64,000 nucleotides of DNA from Thermoleophilaceae bacterium (GTDB lineage Bacteria > Actinomycetota > Thermoleophilia > Solirubrobacterales > Thermoleophilaceae). Positions 44,511 to 53,460 of the stretch are shown piece after piece (the first letter of the stretch is position 1; each line of letters starts with the position of its first letter). Location of the stretch: contig JAUJOQ010000003.1 in assembly GCA_030447725.1 (NCBI GenBank), forward strand, positions 169,408 to 233,407, given 5' to 3'. The notes beneath the pieces were generated by a model. That model worked only from the letters and a program-made list of their open reading frames with translations. It was not told the DNA's origin and did no database searches. Position numbers and translations under genes: made by a program.

Positions 44511-44554
44511 GAAGCGGCTGATGGGATTCGAACCCACGACCTTCTGCATGGCAA
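44511..44554. other. right attachment site within tRNA-Gly
   Basis: These 44 bases are identical to 10986-11029 and overlap the 3' half of tRNA-Gly(GCC). It forms the tRNA-side boundary of the 33.5-kb island. Confidence 0.8.
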
Positions 44555-44586
44555 GCAGACGCTCTAGCCAACTGAGCTACAGCCGC
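44513..44586 (-). tRNA. tRNA-Gly(GCC)
   Basis: The minus strand folds as a full cloverleaf. Acceptor GCGGCTG/CAGCCGC with U73, D arm GCTCAGTTGGCTAGAGC, anticodon stem TCTGC and GCAGA around TTGCCAT (anticodon GCC), T arm GTGGGTTCGAATCCCAT. No CCA is encoded. It serves as the integration target. Confidence 0.95.
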
Positions 44587-44620
44587 AACAGCCGCCGAGT
44601 ATAGCCCTGCCTCGGCGGCG

Positions 44621-45520
44621 TCAGGAGAGGAACGCCAGCACCCGGTCGCGCACCAAGTCGGGCACTTCCTCGGGCACGAAGTGACCGGTGCCGGGCAGCA
44701 CCTCGGTCCGCACGTCGTCTCCGTGCGAGGAGAGCTCGTTCACCGCCTGCTCGTCGAACAGCAGGTCGCGGTCGCCGATCATGTAGAGCACCGGCATCGT
44801 CAGCCGCTCGCCGGCATGGGCGCCGCGGGCGATCGGCAGCATCTCCCGCAGCAGCGTGTTGCGGTAGAGGAGCGTGCTCGCTCTTTGCTGGCTCGGCTGG
44901 CTGAGGGGGACGAGGTAGGCGTCGAGCTCTGATTCGCTGAAGCGCTCGCCGTGGGCTGTCTGGGCCAGCAGCCGAAACAGCGCCGGCTTGAGCGGTCCTG
45001 GCGGAGTAGGGGAGGCGATCGCCACCTGGTAGGCCAGGCGCGAGAAGCGCACGACCGTCTCGAGGTCCGGTCTGGGAGGGGGAAGCCAGGGATGGGGGGC
45101 GGAGATCAGCGCCGCGCGCGTTACGAGATCGGGGTGGCGCAACGCGAGGAGGAAGCCGAACCAGCAGCCCCAGTCATGGCCAACGTAGCTCACCCGCTCC
45201 AGGCCTAGCGCCTCGCACAGCGCCACCACGTCGTCCACGAAGGCGGCGTGGGAGAAGTCCTCATCGGGAGGAAACTCCGACCAGCCAAAGCCGCGCGAGT
45301 CGGGCGCGATCACCCGGTGGCCGGTCGCTGCGAGCTCGGGGATCAGATGACGCCACTGGTACCAGTGCTGAGGCCACCCGTGGTGCAGCAGCACGGGTGC
45401 TCCGTCCGGCGGTCCCGCGAGGGCCACATGGCGGCGAATGCCGCGCACGGTCACGTCCTCGTGCTCGACTCCGGCAACGTGTGGCAGGGCTGGCTGCAAG
45501 AGCCGGAGTCTAAAGGCCAC
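44621..45520 (-). CDS. alpha/beta hydrolase, epoxide-hydrolase-like
   Basis: I chose the GTG at 45520 ([20 protein letters not shown]) because upstream codons are shadow of pckG. The 299-residue protein has oxyanion motif HHGWP (47-50), nucleophile elbow GHDWG with Asp near 116, and late His in GTGHFVPEE. Asp in place of Ser points to epoxide hydrolases or haloalkane dehalogenases. The cap-domain tyrosines cannot be fixed. It is divergent from pckG. Confidence 0.85.
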   Translation of the reverse strand: MAFRLRLLQPALPHVAGVEHEDVTVRGIRRHVALAGPPDGAPVLLHHGWPQHWYQWRHLIPELAATGHRVIAPDSRGFGWSEFPPDEDFSHAAFVDDVVALCEALGLERVSYVGHDWGCWFGFLLALRHPDLVTRAALISAPHPWLPPPRPDLETVVRFSRLAYQVAIASPTPPGPLKPALFRLLAQTAHGERFSESELDAYLVPLSQPSQQRASTLLYRNTLLREMLPIARGAHAGERLTMPVLYMIGDRDLLFDEQAVNELSSHGDDVRTEVLPGTGHFVPEEVPDLVRDRVLAFLS

Positions 45521-45620
45521 CGGCCGCTCTTGCCTGCGCGGCACCTTCGGTCGCGAGCGCCGTCCGATACCGTCCCGGCCGCCCAAGAACCGGAAGCGAG
45601 CGAGGAGACGAGTCCCCAAC

Positions 45621-47437
45621 GTGAGCGACACCACCGTCTCGACCCAGAACAAGAAGCTGCAGGCGTGGGTGGAGGAGATCGCCGCCCTCACCCGGCCCGA
45701 CGGGGTGCACTGGTGCGACGGATCGGCAGAGGAGTACGACTCCCTCGCCCAGCGCCTGGTGGACGCCGGCACCTTCGAGCGCCTGTCGGACGCCAAGCGC
45801 CCCAACAGCTACCTGGCTCTGTCAGACCGCGGTGACGTCGCGCGCGTGGAGGACCGGACGTTCGTCTGCCCGGAGAGGCAGGAGGACGCGGGGCCGACCA
45901 ACAACTGGCGCGACCCGGCCGAGATGCGCGAGATGCTCGGTGGGCTGTTCGAGGGCTGCATGGAGGGGCGGACCATGTACGTGGTCCCCTTCTCGATGGG
46001 CCCGCTCGGCTCGCCGATCGCCCACATCGGAGTGCAGCTCACCGACTCGGCCTACGTCGCGGTGAACATGCGGATCATGACCCGCATGGGCCAGGGCGCC
46101 CTCGATGCCCTTGGCGAGGACGGCGAGTTCGTGCCCTGCGTGCACTCCGTGGGAATGCCGCTCACCGACGGCGTCGAAGACGCGCCGTGGCCCTGTAACG
46201 CCGACAACAAGTACATCGTGCACTACCCAGAGACCCGCGAGATCTGGTCGTTTGGATCGGGCTACGGTGGCAACGCTCTGCTCGGCAAGAAGTGCTTCGC
46301 GCTGCGCATCGCCTCGATCATGGCCCGAGACGAGGGCTGGTTGGCCGAGCACATGCTCATCCTCAAGCTCACGGCGCCCGACGGCCGTTCGAAGGTGATC
46401 ACCGGCGCGTTCCCGTCGGCCTGTGGAAAGACAAACCTGGCCATGCTCATCCCGACCATTGCGGACTGGAAGGTGGAGACGATCGGCGACGACATCGCCT
46501 GGATGAAGTTCGGCGACGACGGCCGCCTCTACGCCATCAACCCCGAGTATGGGTTCTTCGGCGTCGCGCCCGGCACGGGGCCGAAGACCAACCCCAACGC
46601 GATGGCCACGATCGAGCGCAACTCGATCTTCACCAACACCGCCAAGACCGACGACGGCGACGTGTGGTGGGAAGGGATGACCCGGGAGCCGCCGGCGCAC
46701 GTGACCGACTGGCACGGCAACGACTGGACGCCCGATTCAGGGGCGCCCGCCGCGCATCCAAACGCGCGCTTCACCACCCCCGCCGGTCAGGATCCGGCGA
46801 TCGCCCCCGAGTGGGAGGACCCCGAGGGCGTGGCGGTCGACGCGATGCTCTTCGGTGGCCGGCGCTCGACGGTGATCCCGCTGGTCACCGAGGCCGTCGA
46901 CTGGGAGCACGGCGTGTTCCTGGGCACGACGATGAGCTCGGAGACGACCGCCGCCCAGGCCGGTGAGGTCGGCAAGCTGCGCTTCGATCCCTTCGCGATG
47001 CTGCCCTTCTGCGGCTACAACATGGCGGACTACATGAAGCACTGGCTCGCCGTCGGCCAACGCGAGGGTGCGCAGCTGCCCAAGCTGTTCTACGTCAACT
47101 GGTTTCGCAAGGACGACGCGGGCCAGCGCTTCCTCTGGCCCGGCTTCGGGGAGAACAGCCGCGTGCTCGAGTGGGTCTTCCGCCGCTGCGACGGGGAAGG
47201 GCAGACCCAGGAGACCCTCTCGGGCTCGTGCCCGCCGAGGGCGATCTCGACACGGACGGCCTCGGCATCGACCCCGCGGACCTCGCGGAGGTGCTCGGGG
47301 TCGATCCGAACGCCCTGCGCGAGCAGCTTCCCCAGGTCAAGGAGCACCTGGCCGTCTTCGGGGACGAGTTGCCGCAGGAGATCCGCGCGCAGATGGACGC
47401 CTTGGAACAGCGTCTGCGCCCGATGGGTGACGGGTGA
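45621..47437 (+). CDS. pckG: phosphoenolpyruvate carboxykinase (GTP), late frameshift
   Basis: PckG turns oxaloacetate and GTP into PEP, CO2 and GDP, the entry step of gluconeogenesis. The GTG at 45621 opens [20 protein letters not shown]. Signatures: [41 protein letters not shown]-loop [12 protein letters not shown] (about 264), [10 protein letters not shown], and [20 protein letters not shown]. The frame breaks near 47215 (accct, probably one C lost). The true C-terminus ([20 protein letters not shown] to [14 protein letters not shown]) follows in another frame and ends at 47437. With one base restored it is a normal 606-residue enzyme, so sequencing error is likely. Confidence 0.93.
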
Positions 47438-47444
47438 GCGGTGA

Positions 47445-47837
47445 CTAGCGCGCCGAGGGGCCGGCGCGCACGGCCACCCGCCGGCTGCGCTGTAAGCGCT
47501 CACCGGCAGTCGTTCGCAGGGTCGCATGGAGCACGAGCCGCAGCGCCCGCGGGCGGCGGCGCAGCGCGGTGCGGCCGGCCCGTGTGAGCCGCAGCGTCAC
47601 GGCCGCCCCGCGACCCCTCGCGACGGCAAGGACCAAGGGGTTCGCGGCACGCCGCGGCCGCGCGAGGCGAATCCCGAGCGCACCGGCCGGGAGGCCCTTC
47701 CTGGCGAGCCGCAGCGATGCCCGGCGGGCCAGTCGCCGCAGCCCCACGGCGCGCAGCCGGCGGCTCCAGCGCGCGAGTGCGTCCTCAAGCGGGTTGCCGG
47801 TGTTCACGGTCCGCGGCGGCGCCGGGGCCGAGTTCAC
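47445..47837 (-). CDS. hypothetical basic protein
   Basis: The GTG at 47837 overlaps the sugar-dehydrogenase stop as GTGA. The 130-residue product has alternating strand patterns (LRLARKGLPAGALGIRLARP, AVTLRLTRAGRTALRRRPRA, LRLVLHATLRTTAGERLQRS) like the beta-sandwich tails common in Thermoleophilia surface proteins. It may be a detached domain of the preceding protein. Confidence 0.4.
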   Translation of the reverse strand: MNSAPAPPRTVNTGNPLEDALARWSRRLRAVGLRRLARRASLRLARKGLPAGALGIRLARPRRAANPLVLAVARGRGAAVTLRLTRAGRTALRRRPRALRLVLHATLRTTAGERLQRSRRVAVRAGPSAR

Positions 47838-49002
47838 CGGTCCGGCGCCGCGACCGGGCAGTCCGTGGCGGCCGGCGACGGGCCGGCGCCGTCGAAGGGC
47901 ACCCGAAGCACCTTCTCGTCGCTTCCGGTGGTCGAGTTTGACGTGGTCAGCCACAGAAAGCCGCGGCCCGCCGTGGCATCGCGCAGGCGTCCGGGTCCGC
48001 CGGCGCCGCCGAAGAGCTCGCGGCGGTCGGTGATGGAATCGCCAACGGTGCCGAAGTCGAGCAGCCTCTGGCCGGCCAGGAGGGGGCGTAGAGGCGGCCG
48101 TCCGGCCCGAAGGTCAGGCCGCCGGGAGCCCAGGTGGTCGAGTCACCGCTCGAGATCACAGGTGAACGCATGCCCTGGCGGGTCTCGTCGCCCACGATCA
48201 ACGGCCAGCCGTAGTTGGCGCCCTTGTCGATGCGGTTGATCTCGTCGCGCGAGCCGCGATTGGGTATCGAGCCGGTGTAGGCCTCGCCGCTCGGCCCGTG
48301 CTCGGTCTCCCACATCCGCCCGCAGACGTCCCAATCGATGCCCTGGGGATGGCGGTGGCCATAGGACCACACGAAGCGCCGCAGGCGCAGCTCACCGGCG
48401 GCGTTGAAGGGGTTGTCCGCCGGCGCTGCCCCGTCGCCCGGGCCGCCGGGCGCCTCCAGGCGCAGGATCTTTCCGTTGAGGGAGTCGAGATCCTGCGGCA
48501 GGGCGGGATCGTGAACGTCGCCCGTGGTCACGTAGAGCTTGCCGTCGGGCCCGAAGGCGATGCGCCCGCCGTCGTGGTTGCCGTCGCTCTTGATCCCGGC
48601 TTGGAAGACCGTCTCGGGAGAGGTGAAGTTCGCGCTCTCATCCAGCACGAAGCGGATTACGCGACTGGCGTTGGGGTTCTGCGACTGCGCGTAGGTCACG
48701 TAGAGGTAGACGAAACGGTTGGAGGCGAAGTTCGGGTGCAGCGCCATGCCCAGGAACTTCACCGCGGCCGCATCGGAGTGGGCCGGCGCCGGGCGGAGGT
48801 CGCCGTCGGCCTCGATCACCCTGACCCGTCCCGGACGCTCGGTCACCAGCGTCCGCCCGTCGGGCAGCAGGACCACCTCCCAGGGGACCTGAAGTCCGCC
48901 GGCGACCACGGTCGGATCGCCGACCACCGCAGCCTCCGCCCGAGACACGAAGGAGCCGGCGAGGAGTACCAGGCAGCCAAGCAGGACAGCGCGCAGCTTC
49001 AC
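47834..49002 (-). CDS. PQQ-type sorbosone/glucose dehydrogenase, late frameshift
   Basis: A signal peptide (KLRAVLLGCLVLLAGSFVS) leads a six-bladed GSDH propeller: LQVPWEVVLLPDGRTLVTER, MALHPNFASNRFVYLYVTY, DGNHDGGRIAFGPDGKLYVT, WSYGHRHPQGIDWDVCGRMW, EHGPSGE. It oxidises sugars in the periplasm or extracellular space with PQQ. At a five-G run on the plus strand (48082-48086) the frame shifts. The true C-terminus (LLAGQRLLDFGTVGDSITDR to VPFDGAGPSPA) ends at 47834. One restored base gives a normal protein. Confidence 0.85.
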
Positions 49003-49046
49003 CCTGCTTACGGTAGTGGCTCCGGCCGTATCTGTTGCCCGTACCT

Positions 49047-49232
49047 CTAGCTGCCCCAGAAGCCCGGGACCATCTCCGCATCGCCTTCGACGTGCGGGCC
49101 GAAGACGAGGACTTCGAGCCCGTCGTCGCCGGGAAGCTCAGTCCGCGGGAAACGGGCCTCTTGGTGCTCAGAGAACCCGTGCCTGAGGGCCTCATCCTCG
49201 ATCTGGCGGAGGTTCTTCTTCGCGTAGCTCAT
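49047..49232 (-). CDS. cupin-family remnant with internal deletion
   Basis: The 61-residue frame joins a cupin-type N-terminus (SYAKKNLRQIEDEALRHGFS then EHQEARFPRTEL) directly to its C-terminus (GLEVLVFGPHVEGDAEMVPG). Relatives have about 75 more residues between, holding the two metal-binding cupin motifs. The join keeps the frame. It cannot be a working cupin. Confidence 0.6.
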   Translation of the reverse strand: MSYAKKNLRQIEDEALRHGFSEHQEARFPRTELPGDDGLEVLVFGPHVEGDAEMVPGFWGS

Positions 49233-49250
49233 GGGCGCAACCCTGTCAGA

Positions 49251-50039
49251 TCACCGCACCTCGATCTCGATCCCCTCCCCGGCGAAGGAGAGGTGGCCAC
49301 CCACCTTGAGTGACTCGGTCAGGGGGGCCTCGTAGCTCCAGGCGGCGTCCTCGAATACCTCGTCGCCCACGTGCAGGTGCCAGTAGTTGGCCTCGCCCTT
49401 GTAGGGACAGCGGGTGGTCTTCTCACTCGGCGAGAGGATCCCGGGCAGCACGTCGGCACGCAGGAGGTAGGGGCGCGGCGCCAGGCCGGTCTCGAACAGC
49501 ATCTTGGGGCGGTCGGACTCGGCGATCGTCTCGCCGCCGGCCTCGACGGTGACCTTGCGTGAGCTCTCGAGCACGTCGACGCGGTGGTAGGGGTCGCGCA
49601 GGTGCCCGCGCACCGGCTCGTCCTCGTGCAGCCACAGGTCCACGGCGTCGGTGTAGAGCGAGCAGTAGCCCTCCAGCCAGCCGGCGGCCGCCAGCGGCTC
49701 GGGGTAGAGCCACACCGCGTTCTCGAATGTGTGGTCGCCCACGTGCAGGTGCCAGTAGCTGGCGTCGCCCTTGAACGGGCAGTGGGTGGCGTGATCGGAC
49801 TCCTCGAGGCTGTCGCCGTCCAGGTCCTCGACCGGCAGGTAGTACACCGGCGTAATGCCGGTCTCGAACAGCAGCTTGCCGCGGGTGGAGTCGAGCACGG
49901 TGTGCCCGCCCACCAGCGCCCGGACCCGGCGGGGGTAGTCGTCGAACAGCAGGCGGTGCGAGGGAGCGTCATCGAGCGAGAAGTTGATCGAGCCGGCGCC
50001 GTTTCCCGAGAAGGGGCCGGAGCCCAGGGTGAGGGTCAT
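49251..50039 (-). CDS. DUF427 double-domain protein
   Basis: Two similar halves: RRVRALVGGHTVLDSTRGKL...YYLP...THCPFKGDASYWHLHVGD, and RKVTVEAGGETIAESDRPKM...YLLR...TRCPYKGEANYWHLHVGD. C-P-(F/Y)-K-G-x-A-x-Y-W is the DUF427 hallmark. The family has a nucleotidyltransferase-unrelated beta fold and no proven activity. 262 residues, intact. Confidence 0.88.
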   Translation of the reverse strand: MTLTLGSGPFSGNGAGSINFSLDDAPSHRLLFDDYPRRVRALVGGHTVLDSTRGKLLFETGITPVYYLPVEDLDGDSLEESDHATHCPFKGDASYWHLHVGDHTFENAVWLYPEPLAAAGWLEGYCSLYTDAVDLWLHEDEPVRGHLRDPYHRVDVLESSRKVTVEAGGETIAESDRPKMLFETGLAPRPYLLRADVLPGILSPSEKTTRCPYKGEANYWHLHVGDEVFEDAAWSYEAPLTESLKVGGHLSFAGEGIEIEVR

Positions 50040-50143
50040 CTGTGCCTCCGCAGTTGGAATCTCATCCTCTCACCGTAGGGCTTGGCCGCCTTGGCGCACC
50101 GGCTCGGGGGGTCCGGCGGCCGCCGCTACGCTAGGGGCCGCCT

Positions 50144-50214
50144 GGCGACGTGGCGGAGTGGCTACGCAGCGGCCTGCAAAGCCGTTTACACCGGTTCGAT
50201 TCCGGTCGTCGCCT
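50144..50214 (+). tRNA. tRNA-Cys(GCA)
   Basis: The cloverleaf runs from ggcgacg to cgtcgcc plus U73. Anticodon stem CGGC(C)/(A)GCCG surrounds CTGCAAA (anticodon GCA). T arm ACCGGTTCGATTCCGGT. No CCA encoded. Target of the second integrative element. Confidence 0.95.
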
Positions 50215-50216
50215 CT
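50184..50216. other. left attachment site in tRNA-Cys
   Basis: The 33 bases from gtttacaccggttcgattcc to gcctct at the tRNA-Cys 3' end recur perfectly, same orientation, at 57593-57625. Together they bound a 7.4-kb element. Confidence 0.85.
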
Positions 50217-51150
50217 ACTGGGTTTGTAAGGGCTTTCGCTACTGGGGAGAACATCCGTTCGACCGTCTTGGCGAATCGAAGGCCCTTCACCGAGTCGGTC
50301 AGCTCGTCCAGGGTGGGCTCGCCAAGGTAGGCCTCAGTCGTGCTGACGGTCGCGTGGCCCATGAGGAACTGAGCCGTGCGGATGTCACCCGAGGCGCGCG
50401 CTACGTAGTCCCCGAATGCGTGGCGAAGAGTGTGCGGATGGACATTCCCACTGATCCCGGCGCGAGCTGCGACCCGCTTTACGAGGTGATTCAGCGCCTG
50501 TGCCGAGCTTGGGTGTTTCGCGCGGTCCGCCTTGGTGAGATTCGAGCCCGGATCGCGCCACCGCTGGGCCGGCAGGACGTAGTCGTCGTCCTCCAGGTGC
50601 TCTCGAATCTCCGCGACGATGGGCTCAAGCTCAGGGAGGACTGGCACCCATCGCTCGCGACCGCCCTTCGCTATATCGCATGACACCAGGACTGACCCCG
50701 GACGGCCAAAGTGCCGGCCTTGCAACCCACGAAGTTCCTGATTTCGTAGGCCCGCGCAGATGCCGAGATGGCCCATCGCTCTCGGCGACCGTGGCAAGCC
50801 CGCAGCATTCGAGCAGCCTCGTCCTGCGTTAGCCGATAGACCTGCGGCGGACGCCTTCGCGGTCGGCGTGTCTGCTCCGCGGGGTTGTCGCGGCGGTAGC
50901 CCTCCTCCATCGTCCAGCGGTAAAACGACACCAGGTGGGAGCGACACGTTCTCTGTGTATTCGGGTGACCCCAGCGCGTCAGCGTCCGCTTCACGTCGCG
51001 GCGATTGATAGTCGCGGGGTCGCGGTTGCCAACGTCCTCCGCGTGACGCGCGAGCGTCGATCGATAAGCGATCTCCGAGCGATCGGAGTTGATGCGACCC
51101 TGAGCCCGCATGTCGTGAATGAAGGCGTCGACCGCCGCGCTCAGCGTCAC
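50186..51150 (-). pseudogene. tyrosine integrase of the tRNA-Cys element, one frameshift
   Basis: The GTG at 51150 opens TLSAAVDAFIHDMRAQGRIN (arm/core-binding SAM-like domain) and runs to about 50780. The catalytic half is in the next frame: GLRNQELRGL (Arg I), CDIAKGGRERWVPVLPELEP (Lys hairpin), NVHPHTLRHAFGDYVAR (H-x-x-R), FLMGHATVSTTEAYLG (His, Tyr). The final residues (EATTGIEPV) are encoded by the tRNA 3' end. One base would restore about 320 residues. It is coupled to the small HTH frame upstream. Confidence 0.85.
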
Positions 51151-51348
51151 GTGTCGCCTCGCTGCTCATCGCCCTCCACGTGGAACTCCCAATGTTCGAG
51201 TAGTTCCAGACCCGCGCCGGTGATCAAGACGGCGGGTACGTCGCCGTCGGGCGTGGGTCGCGCCTCGATATCGACGTAGTGCTGGTCGGAGAGGTCGCTG
51301 ACGGCTGCGAAGACCTCGCCCTCCGGGCGGCCGAGGCGGTTGGCGATC
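51147..51348 (-). CDS. winged-helix-like small protein upstream of integrase
   Basis: The frame reads ISEIANRLGRPEGEVFAAVS then DLSDQHYVDIEARPTPDGDV and LITGAGLELLEHWEF: helix-turn-helix, recognition helix and wing in order. Its TGA overlaps the integrase GTG. No ATG, GTG or TTG opens it cleanly, and the frame continues upstream to a TAG under the RelA/SpoT gene, so the start is unknown or lost. It is a plausible excision or regulation factor. Confidence 0.45.
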
Positions 51349-51399
51349 TCAGAGATGGCGATTGCGGTCGCGCCGTCGAGTGGGCGGAAGGGGACGACT

Positions 51400-52485
51400 G
51401 TGGAGGACGAGGGGCTTGCGGCTCTCCAAGAGACGTACGAAGGCGTCAGAGAGAGCTACATCGCGTTCTGTGATGCCCTCCGAGTACTTCTTGTCCAGCT
51501 AGTCAGAGATGCGGGCATCGAAACCGAGCTGATTACGGCTCGGGCGAAGGAAGTTTCCAGCCTCTTAGAGAAGGCTCGCGCGAGACCTGAGTACACCTCG
51601 CTAGATGACGTAACAGATAAATGCGGCGTCCGCATCATCACTCGATATCAGGGGGATGTCCCCCGCGTGACCGAGCTCATCTCAGCGGAGTTCGCAGTTC
51701 GCGAGTCTGAGTCTCACGGCGCGGACCAACCTGAATCCTTTGGTTATGTCAGCCATCACTTGCTGGTGAACTTGAGCGAACCGCGGAGATCCCTAAGGGA
51801 ATGGAAGGCGTTCGGCGAGTTTGTGGCTGAGATCCAGGTTCGGTCCATCTTGCAGCACGCGTGGGCCTCCATCAGCCACGGACTTGATTACAAGACGGAC
51901 GCGCACATCCCGTCCCCGGCTCGGCGTCGGCTGTTCCGAGTGGCAGCTCTGTTAGAGACCGGCGACGAGCTCTTTGACGGCTTTCGGGACGAGGTGGACC
52001 GAGTAAGGGCCGGATATCAGGAGGAAGTTTCGAAGGGCGACTGGCGTGAGCTCACTCTGGACCTCGACTCCATCCAAGCAGCGTGGACTGAACTGCCAAT
52101 GCAACAGTTGGTAGACGCGGCCCTCGCCAATGGCTGGCGCGAAGTGGAAGCTGGGCCGGGGAAGGTCTTAGGGGATGCGAAGCCCACCGCTGAGGAGGGC
52201 CAGCAAAAGGTGCGTCGCCTGGTCACCGTGGCCGCGGCACTAGGCACGGAAACTCTGGGGCAGCTCGCCGAGCTCCTCGAGAACATCGCAGAGGACGGGT
52301 CGGAGCTTCAGAAACTCGCCAGTCGTGGCGAGGCCCAGGGCTATGTGCCTTTCGCGGTTGGACCTGATGTAGCCGCGCTCATGCTCTTGGCTCGCCGCCC
52401 GGCTCCTAAGTCGATCGATTTGAAACTGCGCTTTCATCCGGCTCTGCATGAGATCGTCGGCTTGGATGCGCCGGACGAGTCCTAG
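51400..52485 (+). CDS. RelA/SpoT-domain protein (alarmone synthetase or ToxSAS-like)
   Basis: I chose the GTG at 51400 after ggaagggg; TTG 51340 and ATG 51355 are alternatives. The synthetase domain covers about residues 30-170: ITARAKEVSSLLEKARARPE, DVTDKCGVRIITRYQGDVPR, FGYVSHHLLVNLS, AEIQVRSILQHAWASISHGL and DYK. These match the conserved R-x-K, D-x-x-G-V-R, Y-x-S-x-H and E-I-Q-(V/I)-R...H-x-x-Y-K positions. There is no HD hydrolase or TGS domain. The 190-residue helical C-terminus is unfamiliar. It makes (p)ppGpp-like nucleotides or pyrophosphorylates tRNA; which cannot be told. Carriage on an integrative element favours a defence or toxin role. Confidence 0.8.
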   Translation: MEDEGLAALQETYEGVRESYIAFCDALRVLLVQLVRDAGIETELITARAKEVSSLLEKARARPEYTSLDDVTDKCGVRIITRYQGDVPRVTELISAEFAVRESESHGADQPESFGYVSHHLLVNLSEPRRSLREWKAFGEFVAEIQVRSILQHAWASISHGLDYKTDAHIPSPARRRLFRVAALLETGDELFDGFRDEVDRVRAGYQEEVSKGDWRELTLDLDSIQAAWTELPMQQLVDAALANGWREVEAGPGKVLGDAKPTAEEGQQKVRRLVTVAAALGTETLGQLAELLENIAEDGSELQKLASRGEAQGYVPFAVGPDVAALMLLARRPAPKSIDLKLRFHPALHEIVGLDAPDES

Positions 52486-52525
52486 GGTCGGAAGCAGGCC
52501 CAGCACTAGAGCCCAAGCGTCGGAA

Positions 52526-52546
52526 GGCGACGACCGGAATCGAACC
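52526..52546 (-). other. inverted tRNA-Cys 3'-end fragment
   Basis: These 21 bases (ggcgacgaccggaatcgaac then c) are the exact reverse complement of 50193-50213 in the tRNA-Cys T arm and acceptor. It is a third att-like relic inside the element, in inverted orientation. Confidence 0.6.
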
Positions 52547-52547
52547 C

Positions 52548-52826
52548 CTACGGAGCACGCATCATCTCGCTCAGCTCACGGCGTTCGGCGAGGAGGCGCG
52601 CTGCTTGCTCTTCGCTTAGGCGCTCCGCCCACTCACGCGCCTTGTCCACTTGGGCTTCCAGCGGTTCGATGTCGCTCTTAGCCGGACCCGCGCCCCACAT
52701 GCAACCGCAGGTAATCAGTTGGCCGAAACAACGCGGACACGCCTCCACATCACATCCGTCCATGTGGAACATGCCCTTCACGACGCCGCAGTCACCGCAC
52801 GGAGCCAGATCCGCGTTCACTCCCAC
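52548..52826 (-). CDS. small zinc-ribbon protein
   Basis: The 92-residue protein starts GVNADLAPCGDCGVVKGMFH and DGCDVEACPRCFGQLITCGC, with CxxC pairs for one or two zinc ions. A charged helix follows (EAQVDKAREWAERLSEEQAA). It overlaps the end of the gene upstream by ten bases, so the two form one operon. Function unknown. Confidence 0.6.
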   Translation of the reverse strand: MGVNADLAPCGDCGVVKGMFHMDGCDVEACPRCFGQLITCGCMWGAGPAKSDIEPLEAQVDKAREWAERLSEEQAARLLAERRELSEMMRAP

Positions 52827-53333
52827 CCCGGCTCCACGCCGTAGGGCAGCGCCTGGTACTCCGAACCGTGTAGCTCAAGCAGCGTCGCTTCCTGCCATTT
52901 CATGACCTCTGCCGGCCACCACCGAGGCACTATGACGCCGTTGTAGACCACGAAGTCGCGTCGGAATGCCTCGATGAGCGCGGCTTCCAGCGGCCAGAGT
53001 CCGGCGTCGATCCGGTCGTGCAGTTCACCGAACCCCGTGTGCTCGTCGTGGAAGGACGACACGAACTCGAAGAGCTGCACAAATACGCTCGCGACCTGGT
53101 ACGCGGGCAGCTCGAATTCGTGGTGCACGATCGCGTCACGCCACTCCCGCGCCTTGCGGATTGCTCGCTTTTCCTTCGTCGACAGATGAATGCGCGCCGC
53201 GCCCGTGATCCGTTCCACTGCACGATCGAGTGAAACTGTCTTCCCGGGCCTCTCGACACGCTCGTAGATCAGGCTCGGGTGCTCCGCCTGAAGCCGTGCC
53301 TTCAAGAGGAGCTCAATCGCCTGGACGAGGTTC
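52817..53333 (-). pseudogene. HEPN-like helical protein, N-terminus removed by IS21 copy 3
   Basis: The open frame begins inside the IS boundary: NLVQAIELLLKARLQAEHPS, LIYERVERPGKTVSLDRAVE, then RKAREWRDAIVHHEFELPAY. R-x(4-5)-R...R-x4-H with two long helices resembles HEPN ribonuclease/antitoxin-type proteins, including R-D-A-I-V-H-H near the expected RxxxxH motif. A C-terminal RWWPAEVMKWQEATLLELHG follows. The start is lost at 53334. HEPN assignment is tentative. Confidence 0.5.
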
Positions 53334-53460
53334 TGTAGGCGCCGCCTGAATACTGGGCCACCTGTGCCGGTCTAAAACTGGGCCACCCCCGCAGCGGTCG
53401 GAGCCGTCCGACCGGGCCCGTGATCTGGCTCGATCAATTGATCGAGACCGGAGGAAGGCG

